A stretch of DNA of 64,000 nucleotides, taken from Zopfochytrium polystomum (lineage: Eukaryota; Chytridiomycota; Chytridiomycetes; Chytridiales; Chytridiaceae). Position 1 is the stretch's first letter. Each line of letters starts with the position of its first letter. The stretch is from contig JAIVFJ010000008.1 of NCBI GenBank assembly GCA_025765615.1, positions 496,001 to 560,000 on the forward strand, read 5' to 3'. The notes beneath the pieces were generated by a model. It was not told the origin of the DNA and made no database searches. It worked only from the letters and a program-made list of their open reading frames with translations. This document shows positions 1 through 11,898 of the stretch, piece by piece. Made by a program: the position numbers and the translations under genes.

Positions 1-3000
1 GTGTATTCACAGCATACGCAATGTCAGGGCGCGTCAAGTTTGCAAGGTAAGCAAGTTGCATGAGTGTGCTTCGGAAGTATTCCGACTCTTTTTGTGGAAG
101 TTTTCCAGAGTCAACATCGTGCATCCATGTCGTGGACATGGGAGTTGCTTTGATTTTGACAGGTAAGCCTTCATCGTCACACCAGTAGTTTGCTTCCTCC
201 AAGACATGCTGTGTGTAGTTTTTCTGTCCAATAAAGATTCCATCTTTGATTTTCTCAACTTGGATGCCAACAGCAACTTTTGGGTTGAGGTCCTCGCGGA
301 TTTTGAACTTTGATTTGATCAGAGAAAGAATTTTGGCAATTTCTTCTTCAGTGTGACTGAAGATGAGGATGTCATCTACGTATAGAGTGATGATGGTCTT
401 GACCTTTCCATCAGGGTGCCTTTGCACAAAGACACAGTGGTCAGTCTTCAATTGCGTAAATCCAATTTCTACTAGGAAGTCGCGGATTGTTTTGTACCAC
501 TGTCGACCAGACTGGTGCAGTCCGTACAGACTCTTCCTGAGTAAACAGACAAGGAGTATCCCGTCTGCACCACTTATCTCAAAGCCTTCTGGTTGTTCCA
601 TGAAGTTTTCAATGTCCAGTTTGGCGTTCAAGTATGCGGTTTCGACATCAAGGCCTGCAAGTATGAGGTCAAACAGCAACGAGATAGCAAGGATTGCCCT
701 TATGGAGGAGCTGCGGACGACAGGGGAGAAGGTCTCATTGTAGTCCTGACCAAAGATCTGAGTGTAACCCCGACCAACAAGGCGAGCCTTGAAGCGTTCA
801 AGGTACCCTTCACTGTCAAACTTGTAGGCAAAAACCCATTTGGGCTTGAGTATCTTACGCCCTTTAGGTCGAGCCACTAAGTCCCAGACATGCTTTGACG
901 TGATCGAATTGATCTCTGAGAGTTGAGCTGCCTTCCAATACTTTGCAAAAGGAGAACGCATGGCCTCTTTATGCGAAGCAGGGAGTGGCGGTAAGTCCCG
1001 CTGGTGGATCCTTTCTGTTGGATATGCTGTGACTTCCTCCGGCTCAAGCACAGTGTATGCTTTGAGCGTTTGGTAGAGTTCACGAAATTGTCCCCGTGCT
1101 ATTCGTAGTTTACGAATTCTTGCAGTTAAAGCGCGGAGTGTTTTCTGACTGTAAGTGGAAGGACTTGTGGCAATTGATGGTTTTGTTCGTAGTTTACAAA
1201 GGTTTGCCTTCAATGCCAGGTAGTCACGTAAACCTGATGGCTCTCGTGGTATGATTGGGGGATTTGTTGCCTCCCCTGTTGACTCTGGCAAAGCTAGAAT
1301 GTCAGGGGAAGTTGAGCGCTCCCTAGGAGGGATTTCCTGTTCATCAGGTATTGATTCTGGTTCAGAATCAGAAGCGTCGTATAGCATACCCGGCTGTAGA
1401 TCTCCCCCCTGTGATTCTGCAGGTGGTACATCGTCTTCTTGTGAGTCAAACAGAGTGTCAGGATGTGCCACATCTGGATCAGTGGACATAGCGGGGGTAT
1501 GCAACGAGGAGGAAAGATATTGGAAATCCTGAGCTGTGGGTTGGACTGGTCCCCATTCCTTCAAGCGGGAGTCATGAAGGAACTGTCTCCAGTTCCGCAC
1601 AATGCCAGGAAAAACATTTTCGTGAAAGGAGACATGGAAGTGTTCCGATATTCTCTGGGTTTTCAAGTCGTAGACTACTGGAAGAGTGTTTCCTTTATAC
1701 CCTAAGAATATGCCTGGCGCCCCTTTGTCAGGATGTTTAAGTGTTCGCTTTTCCTTTGGGATACGGTGGATAACCAAACAGCCAAAGGTGCGGATGTGAT
1801 CAACATTTGGCTTTTCACCGTACCAAGCTTCGTAAGGTGTTTTCTTAGTGTAAGAGTGGTAAACCCTGTTCTTGATGTATACTGCGTAGCGGACTGCATA
1901 CACAAAGAAAGAGTGGGGCAATCGTGACTCTAAGAGCATGCAGTGTGCCATGTCTTTGAGAGTGTTGACCTGACGTTCTACCAGCCCATTGAATTCCTTG
2001 GTGAATGCAGGACTAGGTTCTAAAACAATAGGAGGGATGCCGAGTATTGGCCCAAGTTTTGAATTCTCCATCTTTGAAGATTTCCCCCCTGTCACAGCGC
2101 ACAGATGTGATATGTTTGCCATGTTGTTGTTCAAACCTTTCGATCGTAGACCGGAATCTTGTGGGCGCGTCGGACAAAGAGTTGAGGAACTCAATGTCAA
2201 GCCAACGGGTTGACTCTTCCACAACCAGTTGCCAATGTTTTTCACCATGGTGTCCACGTGCGGGCAGTGGGACAGCATCAGTGTGTAAACGACCAAGCAG
2301 TGTGGTGTTTGGTCTGGAAGTGGAGTGGATAGGCGAAGCTTTCAATTTCCCAACATCACATGTCACGCAGGGAATGTCATGAATGAGGAAAAATGAATGA
2401 CCAACTTTATTCAGATTTGACCAAGTACGCTTCAAAGAAGATAAAGACAGGTGACCAAATTTCTTGTGAAGAGCTCGGACTGCTTCAATGTTCTGAGGGT
2501 TTGGTAAAGGGTCTGGGTCAGTTTGACTTAAAGTTGGTGTTGCAGTTTGCAAAGGAGCAGTTTGCTGTTGCGACTCACCTGGGGCGTCCCCCGAAGGAGT
2601 CGGCGCGTCCCTTCCAAGTTCTGCCCTGTCGAGACCATTATGTCCCGTCAGAAGAGAAGGGTCCACAACATAGACATTCCCTGTGTCCCTAGTGAGCAAT
2701 GGTAAAGTCCTGAACCATGTACCCGAGGATGCAATAGGGCTGTGTCTGCTGTGAAAGTCACGTTGTGACCTGTCTGCCGCACGATTTGCTGAACCTGAGA
2801 GTAGAGTGTCTGAGAACTCTGGCACATAGAGCGAGTTCCTCATGATGAGAGCTCTTCCGTTAACGAACAGGGTGAAAGTCGCCCACTCCAGTGGCAGTTG
2901 TAAAGCCGTCAGCTGTTTTGATCTGCTGGGAGGTGGGCCGCAAGTTTGTGAAGTGCTCTTCACAAGGCGACATTGTCCTGGAAGCCCCAGAGTCAAGGAT

Positions 3001-4495
3001 GACCTGGTGTGGGTTGCCTGCCAGCAAGTCTTGCCATCAGCGCAGTCTCGTAGATGCGGCGGTAGGTGACGTTGCGGTAGAGGAAACGCCCAGATTCGTA
3101 CATCACTTTGTAGCCGACGTTTGAGACAATGTTGTCAGTGATCCAGTCTGGATCCATTCTGCCGTCAAGAAGTGTAACTGTGAGTTCCACTTCAAATTCC
3201 TCCTCCACCTCAACGGCCTGGCATGTTCCAATTTCAAACTCCCGTGCCGCAAGTGCCCTTTCTACTGAAAGGAAGTCGTCTAGAGCTGAAGTGTCTGCAA
3301 GGCGCGCAGCACCCTCAGTACTGAACTCCAAGCATTTCGACGTCTTCTGCTTCAGTAGGCGGTGGTGGAGTATCCATCCTGTAGCATTTGTGGGGAGGAG
3401 AAGTCCTCAGAGGCTGTGCAAGAGGCTTGGTGGTGTTCTTTAGCAGGCCACCTCACGTGCAATCTTGGCAGTCTCAGTAGCTTTCTTGGAATCAGCTGGC
3501 GTGGCCTTGGCTTCTTTGGCGTGTGCAGGCTGCTTGCCCTTGGCCTTCTTTGCAGGGCGAGCTGGCTCTGACTTCCCGTGAGGGAACTTGAGGCATTCCT
3601 CGCGAGAGTGCTGAGACCCAGATTCCATGAAGGTCACAAGTAGGCTTGCCGTTGAGTGCCTCACCGATCTTGCGCTTCTTGGTTGCCACTGAGGTCTTTG
3701 CTGAAGCAGCTGTTTCCATCTCAGAAGTGCCATGGTGAGTAGAGTGTCTGCTGTTCTTCTCTTTGCTTTGCTGGTACAGCGTGTGGCAGTTTGTCAACTC
3801 CTTGACGAGATCGCTGGTGTTGGCGTAGCCTGACAGCCCCTTGAGAAGATTTTGACGAACGCCAGAGAAGATTTCATGTCCAGGCAGCGTTTCCCTTGCT
3901 TTGTGGATGATGGCAGAACGCAGGATGTTTGTCACACCCCTGCAAGTGGTGGCAGTACATTTGAAATGCTTCGGCCAATCCGTGACCAGTGTGGTCAGAG
4001 TGGTGTACCACTCCTGGACTGCCGGACCAGAGTCTCTGGGTTTTGCCAAACGACTGTAAGTCGCAAGCCACTTGTCCTGCTGTGAACCAGTGTGGTCCTG
4101 CAGGGCGTACTTGTCATTGAGCCACTTGTACCGGTCAGCGCAGTTGGTGATGTTTGCCGCATTCATGGAGCGCACATCCTCAATGCGAGAGCAGGAGTCG
4201 AGGGTAGCAACCGCCTTGTCGTGTTGGGCCTCAAGCTCCCTGTAGGTCTTGTGTTCTTTGCGTATACCAGTGTGGTACTTGTCAAGGGCAGCGTGGTGCA
4301 GGCGGTACATCTCACTGTACGCAGCCTTGGCCTCCGCCGTTGGTGCTCGTTGAACGTACCGAAGTAATCAGGCTTGAGGAAGCTGGCAACAAGATTGTAT
4401 GCCATGACCGGCTTGATGACTTCTTCCACATGCAGTTCCCAAGCCTGGTAGCCATAAGAAGAGAAGCGGACAGCCTTGGGGGTCGAAGAAGACAT
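1..4495 (-). pseudogene. Copia copy A gag-pol, frameshifted
   Basis: This is the polyprotein of copy A, read from the ATG at 4495. The order is gag, aspartic protease, integrase and reverse transcriptase; RNase H would follow outside the window. Relative to copy B it has a 61-bp deletion in gag at about 4341-4348. It also has about ten one-base additions, near 2036, 2691, 2709, 2794, 2873, 3018, 3330, 3402, 3445 and 3611. From about 2036 to position 1 the frame is open, covering the integrase C-terminus and the RT with its YVDD box. The T-run at 292-295 is one base longer than in copy B, so copy A keeps the RT/RNase H frame where copy B loses it. The clustered additions may be consensus errors. 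Confidence 0.85.
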
Positions 4496-4708
4496 GCTAG
4501 GTAGCGGCTTGGTGAACCAGTGGACTTGTTTAGAGCGGTAGCCCTTTTCTTGTAGAGGGCCAAGAGCCCTTTGTTGCCTTAAAGTAGCTGGTGAGCCAGT
4601 GCTCACAGACAGGTTGGTCTTGTTTAGAGTCAGAAACCCTTTTCTTGTAAGAGCAGCAGGGCCCTGTTCGAGCGTACAAGTGTGGCTGATGGCTTGTAGA
4701 TAGCTTTG

Positions 4709-5888
4709 TGATGAAATCCCACCCAGGACTGGAGGGACTTGGTGTGTGTAGGGATGAAGAGAGAGAGAGAGAGAGAGCAGTGATGATGGAAAAGGGAGAG
4801 GAGTGAGAGGATGGAGAGAGGAGAGAGGAGTGAGTGGGCAGAGATGGAAGAGAGGGCAAATGGAGGAAGAGAGGTTGGCTTGTTTTGCACTGGATTCTGT
4901 TAAAGGAGCAAGGAGGGGGTTTGGATTCCTTGTTTGATCTCTGTGAGAGGTTGCTGCTTTTATACTCCTGCAGGTTGGAGCCATCAGAAAACAGAGGGAG
5001 CAGTGGGCTGCACAGGGCAGGACACAGAAATGAGATAAAACAGGCTGAGCACCAACCCCCAGCCTGGGCTAAGTACCCATTCAGGGCTGAGTACCACCCA
5101 GGGCTGGGCATCACTCAGGGCTGAGTACCAGCCAGGGCTAAGTACCAGCCTGGGCTGAGCACCACCCAGGGCTGAGTACCAGCCTGGGCTGTGTACCACC
5201 CAGGGCTAAGTACCAGCCAGGGCTGAGTACCACCTTGGGCTGAGCACTTTGTCTGGGCTGAGTACCACCAGGAACCAATTTACAGCTTGTTTGAGAAACA
5301 GTTGCTTGTAAATTGGTTTGGTTGTTTCCAAATCAGGAAGCTTGTTTGGGAAACAAGCCGCTTTTTTCCTTGTTTTTAGAAATCCAATGATTGGTGCAAT
5401 CTCTGGTGAGCTCAGTTTTTATCTCACTTTTAGAAATGCAGTGATTGGTGCAATCCCTGATTCCTAAATGCCTGTTGCATTGCTCAGATTGCACAGCACA
5501 GCAGGAAAGCTGGAATTCCAGATCAGGAAGCGGAATTCCGGTGCAGAGAGCGGAATTCCGATGCAGAGAGCGGAATTCCGGAGCATTGGGCAGTGGTACA
5601 CTGCTTCTGCATGCTTGCTGTGCTGTGTTACATGTGCAGAGTGCGTAGTTTGAGCGTTTTTGTGCATGTTCTAATTGCATTGTTCCTACCGGTAGGATGA
5701 ACAAAGCTAGAACAACAGCCGCCTTTGCCTATCTCTTTTTATTGAGAACAGATTAGCCCTTCTGAGCGCCCCATTCAAGTATTGAATCTACTGAGCCCTT
5801 CAAACACCCCATCCAATGTGATTGGATGGAGTCCTCAAAGGGATCATCAGTAACGGGCGTAGTGTACCCCGTGGGTCGAATCTCAACA
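4709..5888 (-). repeat. LTR of Copia copy A (1180 bp)
   Basis: The LTR reads TGTTGAGATTCG to GGGATTTCATCA on the minus strand. It contains a TATAAAAG box near 4958-4966, a GA microsatellite near 4750-4780, about 13 degenerate 17-18-bp units with an AGCCC core (about 5040-5265), and tandem units around the palindrome CGGAATTCCG (5512-5582). It belongs to the same shorter LTR subtype as the solo LTR at 11899, without the additional EcoRI-type unit seen in copy B. Confidence 0.9.
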
Positions 5889-6019
5889 ACAGTCATGCCT
5901 ATAGTGCTCCCAGTACGGCACACTGGGGGTGACGTTAATTGCAGTAGCACGGAATCCAACCTGTCGTGCCGTCACCTCCAACACCAGAGCTGTACACCGT
6001 TATCTGATTCACTTTCACT
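5889..6019 (-). repeat. Fragment of dispersed repeat R
   Basis: About 120 bp align with 10278-10398 inside Copia-2, including shared stretches such as TTATCTGATTCACTTTC and the GTTAATTGC core. The copy is cut on its left by the LTR of Copia copy A. Similarity stops abruptly at about 6019, as at 10398, which marks a real repeat end. Most differences are transitions. The family is not recognised. Confidence 0.6.
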
Positions 6020-7623
6020 GTGGATTACCATGTGGTTGATACTTTTTACCAATTCCAGTTTGACTTCTTCCAATTCTGATTGCTGAAGCTGAATTCTGAC
6101 TGAATGGAGGAAGTTGTTGTTTTCTGGAGTGACTCTGCTGTGGGGAATGGTTGATGCTTTGTCTGACTTTGTTGAGGCTACAGAAAACTGAAAGCAATTC
6201 CAATTCAACTTGTTCAACTGGCAAAATTCAGGTTCAAAGATGGTTCAAGGTGACTGGTGACTGAATGGAGCAAAGTGTTGATGTTGGTGTTGTTTCTGAA
6301 GCTGATCTGCGGTAATGAATGGTTGAAGATTTCCCTGAATTTTGCTGAGACTGCTGCATATTGAATAGTTTGATGATGTGGTAATTGTGACTGTTTGACT
6401 ATGAGGTGGTTGATTATTGTTTTTGTTGGTCTAGAGTGGAGAATAAAGATAGAGACAAAGTTAGTGGTAGAAAGCATTAGTGAGAGTTAGTATATCCAGA
6501 TGTTTCCACAGAGCTTGACTGTTTGATGATGATTTGCCTTAGTCTCCAAGTGATGTTGTGGTGAATTAATGCTGGTAGAAGAGTGTTAGTGCAAGCAAAG
6601 GGAACAAAGACTTAGCCTGATGTCTTCTACTCTGCCTCGTAAAAGAATCAGCAGAATGTTTTTGTCAAGTCTAACATCCAAGCCGAAACCACAAAGTTTC
6701 TGGTCAGATTACAAAAGTTGAGGGCAATCTCTGAAGTATTCAGATCCTGGTTATGCTGCATGAATGTATGAAGCATTCAAAGAATATAGGTGCTCTGGAG
6801 TAACTTAATTAAGAGGAGTTTGAAATTCTAGAGTCAGTTAGATTTGGTTCTACAAAGGAAGAATCTTAGGTGAGAATAGAACTTAAGTAATCTTTCAAGG
6901 TTGAGCTTGTTTATAGTTTGCTCTGAAAAAGTGTTAGTATTGAGTGTCCAAGAAAGGTAAATGTTGGTTAGGATAATTCATCAGGGTGATGCAATTGAGG
7001 TGAGGACTCGGGAATGGCTGTGAAATTTCCTGTGATGTGGGACCTGGTGTGGTGTGTTAGTATGTCTGTGTATTAAAGCTGAAGCAGTCAATATGTGTGA
7101 GTTGAGGTCCCTAGCCAGGGTTAAGTAAGCCCAGCAGCAATAGTGTATTCCATAGTTTGACTCCTGAGTCCAGATTCATTTGGCTAAAATGGATAGAGCG
7201 TTTTCCCAAGCCAGCAGCCTGGCACCAAGAAGACCACGCCAAGTTGGTGCCAATCCATGCTGAGACCACTTTGCAACAACTTCTGTGCTGATGATCATCG
7301 TTCACTTATTCCAAGCATCCTCCATCTAATTGGCAAAACAGTGCCAGTGATCATCTTTCACTTTTCCCTAGAATCCTCCCCCCTAAGTGGAAGATGATGT
7401 TTGATGTTGTACTGGCAAAATGGTTAGAGGATGGTTAAACTACTCAACCAGTCCTTGTTCTATCAATGAATGGACAGCAAATTGTCTTTAGCTGAAGTTA
7501 TGTGAGCAAAGATAAAGAGAGGCTTAGCCTGATTTAACAGAGTCCAAAGTCATGAGGAAATTGCACAAGGTTGCCATGGTTGTGAGGGTTGGCACTTGCA
7601 TAACTATTGGTCATCCCAATCAC
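6020..7623. other. Gene-free stretch, decayed repeats
   Basis: No credible coding sequence is seen on either strand. There are weak internal duplications: GAATGGAG-initiated blocks near 6101 and 6262, and a roughly 70-bp duplication near 7285-7375 with GATCATC and ATCCTCC motifs. A C-rich tract (CCTCCCCCCTAAG, about 7373-7385) resembles the polypurine tract next to the Copia-2 LTR. A weak tRNA A-box-like stretch lies near 7170-7190. Probably remnants of old elements. Confidence 0.5.
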
Positions 7624-7868
7624 TGAAAGAAATGACTGCTGCTGTTTGTGGATGGTGGTGAACTACTCTGGTGGACTACTCTCCTGTGATGGTGAAGCTG
7701 AGATGGGAGACTGTTGTACAATGTATGCTGTTTGGCTTTATACAATTGTGACAAAGACCAGGTGACAAAAAAATGCACCAAATCCTCATCACAGTTGGTG
7801 CTCCCATGCACCACAGTGTGAGGTGTTGCTCCTGCACACTGCTTACTGCAAAAACCCAAAATCTAACA
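7624..7868 (-). repeat. Copia-2 downstream (3') LTR, 245 bp
   Basis: On the minus strand it begins TGTTAGATTTTGGG and ends TTTCTTTCA. It is closely similar along its length to 23567-23809, and a TATAAAG box is present. The ends were set by the TG...CA termini, by the adjoining polypurine tract and by loss of similarity to the other copy just beyond TTTCA. Confidence 0.7.
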
Positions 7869-8147
7869 CTCCCCCCTAAGCTGTGGGCAGGAGCAAAAGG
7901 GCCAGCACAGAGGAAAACCTTACGCCATAGGTAAGGAAACCGTACACTGGTTAAGGAAAAGCAATAAACAGGTATGACTGGCCACCAGGTGGCAGAACAA
8001 TAAGAAAAGAATGCCCATATGAAATATGTGGATGGAGAGCAAAGAAGCTTGAATGCAGGAATATAAGAAGCAATGCAGAAGAAGAAGAAGGGCAAGAAAG
8101 AGAAAGGAGAAAGAGAATGCAATACAAATAAAGAAAGGGGACAGAAA

Positions 8148-9950
8148 CTAAGGCACACGACAAAGACCAATATGACTAAGATGGTAAACACCTAAAGCAG
8201 CTGGTAATGACTTTGTAAAATAATCTGCTGGTTGCTCGCCACCATGAATCCATTCCAGTCGAATCACTTGTCGATCAACCAGTTCCCTGACATAGTGATA
8301 CTTAACCAGAATATGTTTTGACCTATTAGTGTAGAGATCGTTTGAGCTCAAATTGATAACGCCTTGGTTGTCAGTATAGATTGGAATAGGAGTTGGGGAC
8401 GGGAGCATAAGTGCTGTGTGTTGTTGTGAGATGGCCTCCAGTTCTCGTCCTAGTTCTGAGACTGCAACGTATTCTGCTTGCTGAGGTGACAGCATAACTG
8501 TAGGAGTGCGAGTTGATGCCCAGCTGATAGCGGTATTTCCAAACAAAACGAAGTAAGCCAAGTTGTGATTTCCCATCAGCATGAACTCCATGAGCAGCAT
8601 CCGAGTAGCCGAAAATTCCAGACCCTGTGTTGGAATAAAGCAAACCATACTCACGTGTACCATTGATATATTGAAGGACTCGAATGAGGATCTGCAAGTG
8701 GTGTTTGCTTGGGTCCTTGCTGAAGGCGCCAAGATATGAGACTGCTGGTGCCAAGTCTGGTCGTGTGTGTGTTGCCAAATAGTTGATGCCACCAAGGATT
8801 GCTTGGTAGAGCTGTTGATTTGCTGTGGGTTCATCATTTTCTCGAGGTTGAAGAGTGAGAGGACTGGGGAGAGCAGTTACTGCTGTCTTCTTTCCATTGA
8901 CTAGGTCTGCATGGCGTTGGAGTAACTCTTTGGTGTAAGCTCGTTGATGCAAGTAGATGCCAGTTGGTGTTCGATGAACTTCCATATTCAGTACGGTCTT
9001 GATATGACCTAGTTCGCGGAGCTTATAGAAGGATTTTAGCAAATTGATGGCAGAGGTGATTTCTTCTGTGTGCCCAAAGAAACAAATATCATCGACATAG
9101 ATAGCAATGAAAATAATACGTTCCTTTGTGCGCTTGAAGAGGATGCACGGATCTGCTGCGCTTTGTTGGTAGTCGGCAGATTTGAGACGACCAATGAGTT
9201 CCTGGTACCAACAACGCCCTGCTTGCTTGATACCGTTGACAGCTTTGTGCAAAAGCCAGACCTTGCCATCCGAACGGTAGCCATCTGGTTGCTCCATGTA
9301 GATGGGGACATCAAGTTTGCTGTTGAGGTAGGCATTGCTAATATCGACCATGGCTGTGTCCCAACCGTTTGAGGCTGTCATAGAAAGGAGCCATCGTAGA
9401 CTATTGATGCGAACAACAGGAGAGTGAGTGTTCCAGAAATCAACGCCACGACGCTGTGTAAAGCCCTTCGCCACTAGTCGTGCGCGAAAGCGCTCAATGC
9501 CGCCGTCTGGTCGAAGCTTGACCTTGTAAACCCATTTGTTCTGCACGACATTGACATTCTTGGGTCGATCAACGACTTCGAAAGCTGCAAGCATTCTGAG
9601 AGCGTCAATCTCTGTCTGCTCTGCTGCTATCCACTCTTTGGACCACTTTCCACTCATGGCCTCAGTGCGTGTTACCGGGTCTGGACATTTGACACTGGTT
9701 AAATATAGATGTCCGGATCGAGTATGTTTTGGAGATGGGCTGCGCATAGGGCTGCATGGTGATTTGCGCACATGTGTAGGTGGAGGCTCTGGTGGTGGTG
9801 GTTCTGGTGGTGGCGCTTGAGGTGGTAGGTCTCTAGTTGGTGTTTCAGCAATTGTTTTGTCATCAGGGGTATGCTTTGGTGGTGTTAGTAAAATGACAGA
9901 GGTGTTTGTGAGTATTAGGATGCAGAAAAAGGAAATAGAAAAATCATTGG
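8148..9950 (-). pseudogene. Copia-2 reverse transcriptase and RNase H (broken)
   Basis: The RT is read from the proline-rich linker (about 9780-9830, PPPEPPPPE) through the conserved Copia RT core. Motifs are NKWVYKVKLRPDG, GFTQRRGVDFWNTHSPVV and the catalytic box YVDDICFFGH. RNase H follows in a different frame after a frameshift around 8560-8640: SPQQAEYVAVSELGRELEAI, YTDNQGVINLSSN and the terminal HGGEQPADYFTKSL. The reading ends at the stop at 8148. The catalytic residues are present, but the frame break makes this copy unable to give a full pol product. Confidence 0.85.
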
Positions 9951-9954
9951 CAGG

Positions 9955-10398
9955 TGAGCCTTCTGCACGATGCGGCTCGGGACACCCTGTGCCAGAGAGC
10001 CTTCTCTTCCTCTCTCCACAGCCCGCCTTCCGCATTTTCCCCCATGCGTAACGTCAGGCGCCAAGGGACCTATCTCCCCTGGTGGTGTTCCTTACGGAAT
10101 GGGCTCCCCAAACAGGCATCCGTCCCTTCTGACTTGGGTCCACGCCACACTAGCTCCCGCAGGGTCGGTATGGCCCAGGGCCTTCGGTTGCGCCACCCAC
10201 GTCACTCCCAGCCGAGAGTGCGCCTGCAGTCACAGAGCCGGTCGCTGCCCTCACTCATCCGATTGGTCCCCCGGCTTTAGTGCTCGTAGGTAAGGCCCAC
10301 TGGAGATGGCGTTAATTGCGGTAACACGGAGTCCATCCCGTCGTGCCGCCACCTCCAACACTTCGTGCTGTACATCGTTATCTGATTCACTTTCGCTG
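9955..10398. repeat. Insertion of GC-rich dispersed repeat R in pol linker
   Basis: This GC-rich block separates the integrase-side linker (minus, ending about 10399) from the RT-side linker. Its right 120 bp match the fragment at 5889-6019. It contains no recognisable domain; a short open stretch reads VLEVAARRDGLRVTAIN on the minus strand. The left boundary is uncertain and no flanking duplication was found. It could be part of an unknown LTR or a non-autonomous element. Confidence 0.5.
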
Positions 10399-11898
10399 CC
10401 ATACCTGGACCACTTCATGTTCATTTGGTGCTAGTTCTGTGGAAGGTTGTCGTTCAGCTACCGCTGCTGGTCCTGGTTCTGGGAATTGATCCACGCGAAC
10501 ATTGGCTTCACGAAGGAGGTTGGTGATGTTTTGTTCAGTTGATGTAAGTTCATCTTTGCTGAGGAGTGGTGTCAGCTGATGAACGAGGGTCCTGAGCAAT
10601 ATCCTCTGCTGCTGAGGTGCTGAGGCGAGGGAAACTGTCTTCTGCAACCACAAGGTCATCCAATCAATGAGTGATTACTCTACCTGTGCTGATGTCAATC
10701 AAACGAGCAATGGAACGACCAATGTTTCCAATGTAAATTGCTGGTCGGGCGCGTTCTGCAAGCTTTTTAAACTGATGTGTTTGTCCACGTTCCTTTGCTG
10801 TGATATGATACAAACATCCTGAGCCAAAAACTCTGAATTGACTGATGCATGGAGGGAATCCAAGAAGCGTTTCAACTGGAGATAGTAATCCACGGCTGAG
10901 GACAGGAAGCGTATTGATGATATCTACTGCATGTCGAATCGCGTATCCCCACCATGACCATGGTGAACCAGCATGTCTTAGAAGAGATCGTGTGACATCC
11001 ATGACTGTTCGAACTGCTCGCTCTGCTTTCCCATTCAGCTCAGGTGTATGAGGTGGACTGACTTCAACGCGGATGCCGCGTGATGCACAGAAACGGTTAA
11101 AAGCGAGTGAATTCAGTTCCCCACCATCAAAGCGGACGCCCTTTACACGAACATCCCTAACTGTCTCCAATTGTTGGATGATCTTAATGGCCTCCAGTAG
11201 TGCTTCTGACTTTCTCCGAAGGTTTGTCGACCAGAGATAATTACTTGCATAGTCAATGGCAATGAGAGCAAAGCCATATTGTCCTCGAAACTTTGGTTTG
11301 ACTTCCACTAGATCAAAGGCTAAATGTTCGCCTGGTAGTTTATCTGGAGGATCTGTATGTGGAATAGCAGCACGAGTCTGTTTGGCAATAATGCAGGCCT
11401 TACACGGTTCTTCAAGTAAGTCCAGCTTAATGTCAGGAAAGTCAGCACATGTACGGCGCTCCTTCATTGCTCGTAGTCTTGCATAAGGGATATGGACGAG
11501 GCGTTCATGCATGCGTTGAGTGTTTGGAGCTTTGCTGTTGAGAAAGGCTGTGCGTATACTGAGTGTATCAACTGGTTCTGCAGAGCTGAAGAGGTTGTAA
11601 AATTTACTGGCGCAGTGTGCAATAAATTGTTTGCTGTAGTTGAAGTTGGGGTTTGCTGCTGTTGGGAACCATTGGAGACCATGTCTAAGAATCATTTGAA
11701 GAACGGCTGGATCTCCTTCCTCAGGACTGCTACGATAAATAGTACCAGGTTGAAGGTCTCGTGCAAGATGGAAGAAGCCACATAGTTGTAGGTCCTGATC
11801 AGCGACCAAGTTGACAGGACATTCTGGAGCATATTGGGCACAAGTAAGAATAGGTCCTTCTTTGGCGATACGCATGCTAGATTTCTGCTGAGTATAAC
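10399..11898 (-). pseudogene. Copia-2 integrase and linker (interrupted)
   Basis: Integrase is read from the solo-LTR junction at 11898 downwards. The N-terminal zinc region is HERLVHIPYARL followed by CKACIIAK. The DDE core has FDLVEVKPKFRGQYGFALI, VRFDGGELNSLAFNRF and a TPELNGKAERAVR segment holding the catalytic Glu. An in-frame TGA at about 10661 (after GRVITH) is followed by an open stretch that continues plausibly as linker, which suggests a TGG-to-TGA transition. The residues upstream of the junction at 11898 belong to the inserted LTR, not to the integrase. Confidence 0.82.

Larger units (their letters stand above)
1..5888 (-). mobile_element. Copia LTR retrotransposon, copy A (truncated by window edge)
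   Basis: This is a Ty1/Copia element on the minus strand, colinear with copy B (position 1 here matches about 17445 there). It has an upstream LTR at 4709-5888 and a broken gag-pol running off the left edge. By comparison with copy B, the second LTR should start roughly 0.9 kb outside the window. The sequence just beyond the LTR is ACAGT, a possible half of a target-site duplication that cannot be checked here. The element sits in a copy of the dispersed repeat that continues at 5889. Family identity is certain from near-identity to copy B. Confidence 0.93.

Noticed and set aside
5464..5704. Open frames of 60-123 codons on both strands of each Copia LTR
   Set aside because: They overlap each other on both strands, recur in every LTR copy and consist of the palindromic repeat units; no domain is seen.
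7165..7310. tRNA-like SINE near TGGCTAAAATGGATAGAGCG
   Set aside because: The A-box is weak and no B-box or arms could be paired.
9955..10398. GC-rich block as an rRNA or structured RNA fragment
   Set aside because: No conserved rRNA stretches or convincing folding were recognised; similarity to another repeat copy explains it better.
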